Source: Jeongeupia wiesaeckerbachi (GTDB lineage: Bacteria > Pseudomonadota > Gammaproteobacteria > Burkholderiales > Chitinibacteraceae). From it: 64,000 bases of DNA. The notes below the pieces were generated by a model that saw only the letters and a list, made by a program, of their open reading frames with translations, did no database searches and was not told where the DNA came from. The translations under genes and the position numbers were made by a program. The stretch is taken from contig NZ_CP136946.1 of assembly GCF_050916355.1 (NCBI RefSeq), positions 2,728,001-2,792,000 on the forward strand, read 5' to 3'. Shown one piece after another: positions 59,995 to 64,000 of this stretch; the stretch's first letter is position 1; each line of letters begins with the position of its first letter.

Positions 59995-61059
59995 ATGAAA
60001 GTTCTGATTCTGCCCGGTGACGGCATTGGCCCGGAAATCGTTGCGCAAGCCAAGAAGGTGTTGAATGCGCTGCAAAAAGACGGTCTGGACATCACGCTGA
60101 GCGAGGCGCCGCTCGGCGGCGCGGCCTACGACGCCTACGGTGCGCCGTATCCCGAATTCACCCAGAAGCTCGCGCGCGAAGCCGATGCGATCCTGCTCGG
60201 CGCCGTTGGCGGCCCGCAGTACGACCAGCTCGATCGCCCGCTGCGCCCGGAGCGCGGCCTCTTGGGCATTCGCAAGGATCTGGGGCTGTTTGCCAACCTG
60301 CGCCCGGCCATCCTGTATCCGGAGCTGGCGAATGCATCGACGCTGAAGCCGGAAGTCGTTTCGGGGCTCGACATCCTGATCGTGCGTGAACTGACCGGCG
60401 ACATCTACTTCGGCCAGCCGCGCGGCATTCGCGTCAACGAAGCCGGCGAGCGCGAAGGCTTCAACACGATGCTGTACAGCGAGTCTGAAGTGCGCCGGAT
60501 CGCCCACGTCGCGTTCCGCGCGGCGCAGAAGCGCGGCAAGAAGCTGTGTTCGGTCGACAAGGCCAACGTGCTCGAGACGACCGAGTTCTGGAAGGAAATC
60601 ATGATCGACGTCGCCAAGGAGTACCCGGACGTCGAGCTCAGCCACATGTATGTCGACAACGCCGCCATGCAGCTGGTGCGTGCACCGAAGCAGTTCGACG
60701 TGATGGTGACCGGCAATATCTTTGGCGACATCCTGTCGGATCAGGCATCGATGCTGACCGGTTCGATCGGCATGCTGCCGTCGGCGTCGCTCGACCAGAA
60801 CGGCAAGGGTATGTACGAGCCGAGCCACGGTTCGGCACCGGACATCGCCGGCAAGGACATCGCCAACCCGTTGGCGACGATCCTGTCGGCGGCGATGATG
60901 CTGCGCTACAGCCTGAACAACGAAGCGGCTGCGCTTCGGGTCGAGAACGCCGTCAAGGCCGTGCTCGCCAAGGGCCTGCGCACTGCCGACATCTATGAGG
61001 CCGGTACCGAGAAAGTCAGCTGCTCGCAGATGGGCGACGCGGTCGTCGCCGCGCTGTAA
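59995..61059 (+). CDS. leuB: 3-isopropylmalate dehydrogenase
   Basis: A 354-residue isocitrate-dehydrogenase-family enzyme. MKVLILPGDGIGPEIVAQA, LRPERGLLGIRKDLGLFANLRP, ELTGDIYFGQPRG and the metal-site NIFGDILSDQAS are intact. It oxidatively decarboxylates 3-isopropylmalate. It is separated from leuCD by nagB and a secreted protein and has a terminator straight after. Confidence 0.97.
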   Translation: MKVLILPGDGIGPEIVAQAKKVLNALQKDGLDITLSEAPLGGAAYDAYGAPYPEFTQKLAREADAILLGAVGGPQYDQLDRPLRPERGLLGIRKDLGLFANLRPAILYPELANASTLKPEVVSGLDILIVRELTGDIYFGQPRGIRVNEAGEREGFNTMLYSESEVRRIAHVAFRAAQKRGKKLCSVDKANVLETTEFWKEIMIDVAKEYPDVELSHMYVDNAAMQLVRAPKQFDVMVTGNIFGDILSDQASMLTGSIGMLPSASLDQNGKGMYEPSHGSAPDIAGKDIANPLATILSAAMMLRYSLNNEAAALRVENAVKAVLAKGLRTADIYEAGTEKVSCSQMGDAVVAAL

Positions 61060-61074
61060 GCGCGTTTCGCCGAC

Positions 61075-61104
61075 AAAAAAAGCACCGCAATGCGGTGCTT
61101 TTTT
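61075..61104 (+). terminator. Bidirectional terminator leuB / aldo-keto reductase
   Basis: A7-GCACCGC-AAT-GCGGTGC-T6, a perfect stem between convergent genes. Confidence 0.92.
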
Positions 61105-61122
61105 GCTGTGTACCACGCCGGT

Positions 61123-62226
61123 TCAGCTGACTCCCGAGCCGCTGCCGCTGATCAAGACACCACGATGGTAGCCGGCGGGTTTGTCTCCGACGGTCGCGCC
61201 GCCGTAGATCATGCCCTGCATCGCATTGGTGAAGAAGTAATAGGGAAACGGCGCGGCCGGCGCGCTGGCATCGTCGAGCCGCTGGTGCAATTCGGCCGGT
61301 ATGTCGAAATCCAGCGCCTGCAGATTGGACCTCAGTTGATCAGGCCGGCTGGCGCCGACGAGGACGCTGCTCACGGCGGGGCGATGGGCCACCCAGTTGA
61401 GCGCCACCTGATTCATCGGGCGATCGACCTGCGCGGCGACGTCCTCCAGGGTTGCGACGATCTGCCAGTTTCGCTCGCTCAGATGCTGAAAGGCCGGGTT
61501 GCCGCTGTTTTGCATCGTGGCAAGGCGGCCGCTGGCTTGATCGTCCTTGCGGTACTTGCCCGAGAGCAGGCCGCTGGCGAGCGGGCTCCAGGCGGTTAGG
61601 CCCATGCCGAGTTCGATCGCCAGTCGCGTGTATTCGTGTTCAAGATTTCGCTCAACCAGCGAGTACTGCAATTGCAGCGTCGAAATGGGTTCGAAGCCAC
61701 GCCATTCGGCCAGTGTCTGCACGCGGGCCGCATACCAGGCCGGCACGTCGGACAGGCCAAGGTGCCGCACCTTGCCGGCGCGGACGAGGTCGTCGAGCGT
61801 GCGGATTACTTCCTCGGCCGGCGTGATCTGGTCCCAGGCGTGCAGGTAAAGCACGTCGAGAAAATCGGTGCCGAGCCGCTTTAGCGAGCCTTCGACGGCC
61901 TGAAGGATATGTTTGCGGCCATTGCCGCCGCCGTTGGCGTTGCGGTCGCCCAGATTGAAAGTGAACTTGCTCGCAAGCACCACGTGGTGACGCGCCTGGC
62001 GTGCCGCGACGAATTCGCCGAGCCAGGTTTCGCTGGTGCCATTGGTATACGCATCGGCGGTATCGAAAAAATTGCCGCCAGCGTCGAGATACAGGTCAAA
62101 GACTGCACGGGCATCGGCTTTGTCCGCGCCCCAGCCCCATTCGGTGCCAAAGGTCATCGTGCCCAGCGACAGCCGGCTGACGCGCAGGCCGCTGCGACCC
62201 AAGGTGTAATAACGATCGATCGACAT
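61123..62226 (-). CDS. Aldo/keto reductase
   Basis: A 367-residue TIM-barrel NADPH-dependent reductase. The catalytic tetrad is complete: Asp55, Tyr60 (FDTADAY), Lys87 (SKF) and His129 (LYLHAWD). It belongs to the Tas/YajO-like family. The substrate is unknown. It is monocistronic on the minus strand. A 7+9+7 inverted repeat lies 75-97 bases upstream. Confidence 0.9.
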   Translation of the reverse strand: MSIDRYYTLGRSGLRVSRLSLGTMTFGTEWGWGADKADARAVFDLYLDAGGNFFDTADAYTNGTSETWLGEFVAARQARHHVVLASKFTFNLGDRNANGGGNGRKHILQAVEGSLKRLGTDFLDVLYLHAWDQITPAEEVIRTLDDLVRAGKVRHLGLSDVPAWYAARVQTLAEWRGFEPISTLQLQYSLVERNLEHEYTRLAIELGMGLTAWSPLASGLLSGKYRKDDQASGRLATMQNSGNPAFQHLSERNWQIVATLEDVAAQVDRPMNQVALNWVAHRPAVSSVLVGASRPDQLRSNLQALDFDIPAELHQRLDDASAPAAPFPYYFFTNAMQGMIYGGATVGDKPAGYHRGVLISGSGSGVS

Positions 62227-62300
62227 GAAGGACTCCGGTGTTTGAGGAGCAGCACCGCGATGGATTGAGCGAGGCCATCTGCGCGCTGAAAACCCAGTTT

Positions 62301-62323
62301 AGGTATTGCCGATGAAAATACCT
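62301..62323 (-). promoter_or_regulatory. Inverted repeat upstream of aldo/keto reductase
   Basis: AGGTATT-N9-AATACCT, perfect 7-base arms, about 75 bases upstream of the reductase start. Arms and spacing suit an operator for a dimeric regulator; no regulator gene is adjacent. Confidence 0.4.
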
Positions 62324-62467
62324 TGCAGCGCAGCAATGGCTTTTAGCCGCTGCGAATAGCGCCTTCGGGTGACGGCTGGACGGAGGGCGGGGAAGGTCGG
62401 CGAGCTTCGTTCATCGCACGCTCGCCGGTCGCATTCACCCGGGGCGAATCGGCTACGACGAATCGGA

Positions 62468-62508
62468 TACAATAGCCCCATCCCCAAAGGGCGCGCAGGC
62501 GCCCTTTT
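62468..62508 (+). promoter_or_regulatory. Promoter and 5' leader hairpin of the Usg-1 gene
   Basis: TACAAT (62468-62473) resembles a -10 element. A perfect hairpin AAAGGGCGC-GCAG-GCGCCCTTT (62486-62507) followed by one more T lies between it and the Shine-Dalgarno GGAGG at 62517. The hairpin looks like a weak terminator placed in the leader and could attenuate or stabilise the mRNA. Confidence 0.5.
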
Positions 62509-62525
62509 CCCATTCCGGAGGTTTC

Positions 62526-63476
62526 ATGGCTCATCTTTCCCTTGGCGTGCTCGGCGCCACTTCCTCGCTCGGACAGGCGCTGCTCGACGTGATCACCGAC
62601 AGCCCGCTGCGCCTCGCCGCGCTGTTTCCGCTGACGATGAGCGACGACGAGGGTCTGGTTGAATTCCGTGGTGAAGACCACCCCGAATTCAACGTCGAGG
62701 ATTTCGAGTGGAGCCAGTTGCGCGTACTGGTCAATACCGTGCCGGACGTCAACGCAGTGCTCGATGAAGCGGCCACAGCCGGCGTCATCGTCATCGACCT
62801 GACCGGCGCGAACCCGCCCGGCGGCAAACTGGCCAAGGGCCAGGTCTTGTCGCTGCCCGATCCGTTCGCGCAGCAACTGGCGACGCTGGTTGCGCCGCTG
62901 GCCGAACTGGGCGAGGTCGCGCAAGTCACGGCAACCGGCTTGCTGTCGGTCTCGACCGAAGGCCAGGCCGGCATCGATGCGCTGTCGGGCCAGACCCGCT
63001 CGCTGTTTGCGCAGACTGAGCACGAGACCGAGGTCTATCCCAAACGGATTGCCTACAACGTGCTGGGCGGTTTCGGTGTGCCGGATGAAGGTGGTGCGAC
63101 GGTCGAAGAAAACGCCGCGCTGGCACTGCTGAAGAAGCAGCTGCCCGGCGATTGTGCGATCGACGTCACCTGCTTGCGTACGCCGCATTTCTTCGGCCAT
63201 GGTGCCAGCGTTACGGTGCGCTTTGCTGCGCCGGTCGAACAGGATGCGGTGGTGGCCGCACTCAAGGCCAGCGAGCGTGTTTTCCTGCTGCAGGTGGCGG
63301 GAGAGGCTGGCATCGTTGCCAGCCAGGACGCGGTTGGCGGTGACAAGGTCTGGGTCAGCCGCTTGCGCTTTGCCGCCGATGGCCGTGGTGTCACGCTGTG
63401 GAGTGTGGCCGACAATACCCGGCTGCCGGCACTGGCGGTGCTGCAGCTGCTGACGCTGATTGCAGCCAAAGAGTAA
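62526..63476 (+). CDS. usg: Usg-1-like protein, non-catalytic ASADH homologue
   Basis: A 316-residue relative of aspartate-semialdehyde dehydrogenase and of E. coli Usg. It has the Rossmann start LGVLGATSSLGQALL and C-terminal FWSVADN-like LWSVADNTRLPA. In the segment where the dehydrogenase has its PNC catalytic cysteine this protein reads SLPDPFAQQL, so no nucleophile is present, while the GH of FFGHG remains. Function of Usg proteins is unknown. It normally sits beside asd, which is missing here. GGAGG precedes the ATG. Confidence 0.88.
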   Translation: MAHLSLGVLGATSSLGQALLDVITDSPLRLAALFPLTMSDDEGLVEFRGEDHPEFNVEDFEWSQLRVLVNTVPDVNAVLDEAATAGVIVIDLTGANPPGGKLAKGQVLSLPDPFAQQLATLVAPLAELGEVAQVTATGLLSVSTEGQAGIDALSGQTRSLFAQTEHETEVYPKRIAYNVLGGFGVPDEGGATVEENAALALLKKQLPGDCAIDVTCLRTPHFFGHGASVTVRFAAPVEQDAVVAALKASERVFLLQVAGEAGIVASQDAVGGDKVWVSRLRFAADGRGVTLWSVADNTRLPALAVLQLLTLIAAKE

Positions 63477-63480
63477 AGCG

Positions 63481-64000
63481 ATGCTGCCGCCGATCTCGCA
63501 CCGCATTGCCGCCGAGCTTGCCTGCCGCCCGGCCCAGGTCGACGCCGCGATCCAGCTGTTCGACGATGGCGCGACCGTGCCTTTTGTCGCGCGCTACCGC
63601 AAGGAAGTCACCGGCGGGCTGGACGATACGCAGTTGCGGACGCTGGATGAGCGTTTGCGCTACTTACGCGAGCTGGAAGAGCGGCGGCGCAGCGTGATCG
63701 GCAGCGTCGACGAGCAGGGCAAGCTGACGCCGGCACTCCTGGCGCAGCTGCAGGGGGCCGACAACAAGCAAAGGCTTGAAGACCTTTACCTGCCGTACAA
63801 GCCCAAGCGCCGCACCAAGGCGCAGATGGCCCGCGAGGCCGGTCTGGCGCCGCTGGCGGCGGCCTTGCTTGCCGATCCGGCCAGAGTGCCGGAGCACGAA
63901 GCACTGGCCTATCTCAATGCGGACGTGGCCGATGTCAAGGCGGCGCTCGACGGTGCAAGGGCGATCCTGATCGAGCAATTTGCCGAAGACGCCGAGCTGA
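63481..64000 (+). CDS. tex: Tex family RNA-binding transcription accessory protein (partial)
   Basis: The first 173 codons of a gene that runs off the right edge. The N-terminal Tex helices are clear: IAAELACRPAQVDAAIQLFDDGATVPFVARYRKEVTGGLDD (motif spans residues about 8-48), and EDLYLPYKPKRRTKAQ near residue 100. Tex proteins bind nucleic acid through a C-terminal S1 domain, not yet reached here. The ATG is four bases after the Usg-1 stop. Confidence 0.95.
   Translation, partial: MLPPISHRIAAELACRPAQVDAAIQLFDDGATVPFVARYRKEVTGGLDDTQLRTLDERLRYLRELEERRRSVIGSVDEQGKLTPALLAQLQGADNKQRLEDLYLPYKPKRRTKAQMAREAGLAPLAAALLADPARVPEHEALAYLNADVADVKAALDGARAILIEQFAEDAEL

Noticed and set aside
1..64000. tRNA, rRNA, CRISPR array, insertion sequence, integrase or prophage
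   Set aside because: I looked through the intergenic regions and gene list on both strands and saw no cloverleaf, repeat-spacer series, transposase or phage gene.

Overview
The window is ordinary, dense, GC-rich chromosomal DNA of a betaproteobacterium, most likely of the order Neisseriales (Chromobacteriaceae/Chitinibacteraceae type). This rests on gene order (mdh divergent from a GntR gene and sdhCDAB-sdhE-gltA-sucAB-lpdA; glyA-nrdR-rib-nusB-thiL-pgpA; leuC-entericidin-leuD) and on protein style. A GlcNAc phosphotransferase permease and a GlcN-6-P deaminase fit a chitin-using relative, but the genus cannot be fixed from sequence alone. I see no rRNA, tRNA, CRISPR array, insertion sequence or prophage.

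Layout. 1-3306: tail of an aminotransferase, then a copper-resistance set (copA, copZ, csoR) with a CsoR-like operator. 3340-7275: a Kef-type antiporter, a small unknown protein, a COG0523 zinc-chaperone GTPase behind twin palindromes, and a low-molecular-weight phosphatase. 7350-12258: a manganese riboswitch and Gdt1-type exporter, then purine salvage (NCS2 permease, apt, hpt) and a CorA-like membrane protein. 12385-20399: glyA, nrdR and an almost complete riboflavin operon (ribD, a 56-aa zinc ribbon, ribE, a RibB-X fusion, ribH), nusB, thiL and pgpA. 20474-29651 (minus strand): dapA-bamC, an RND efflux pair, prpC-prpD.

30049-46942 is the central-metabolism block: nagE, then mdh divergent from a GntR regulator, then 12.6 kb of TCA genes on one strand (sdhCDAB, sdhE, gltA, sucA, sucB, lpdA, sucC, sucD), ending at a textbook terminator. 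GC-rich hairpins without U-tracts sit at five consecutive gene junctions from sdhE to sucC.

47097-55787 is mixed: M48 lipoprotein protease, hypoxanthine/uracil-DNA glycosylase, an isolated 25-codon gene with its own promoter, Shine-Dalgarno and terminator, a chemoreceptor, TerB-like protein, thioesterase, universal stress protein, radical SAM protein, an XRE regulator divergent from a DUF455 ferritin-like protein, a secreted barnase with its barstar, and an MmyB-type regulator. 55996-61059 is leuC-entericidin-leuD and leuB, with nagB and a secreted unknown protein between leuD and leuB. The window closes with an aldo/keto reductase, a Usg-1 protein and the start of tex.

The best leads for new biology are the 25-codon transcription unit near 48.56 kb, the junction hairpins of the TCA block, the tandem palindromes before the COG0523 gene, the half-size YfgJ-like zinc ribbon inside the rib operon, and the CorA-like protein in the purine-salvage cluster.
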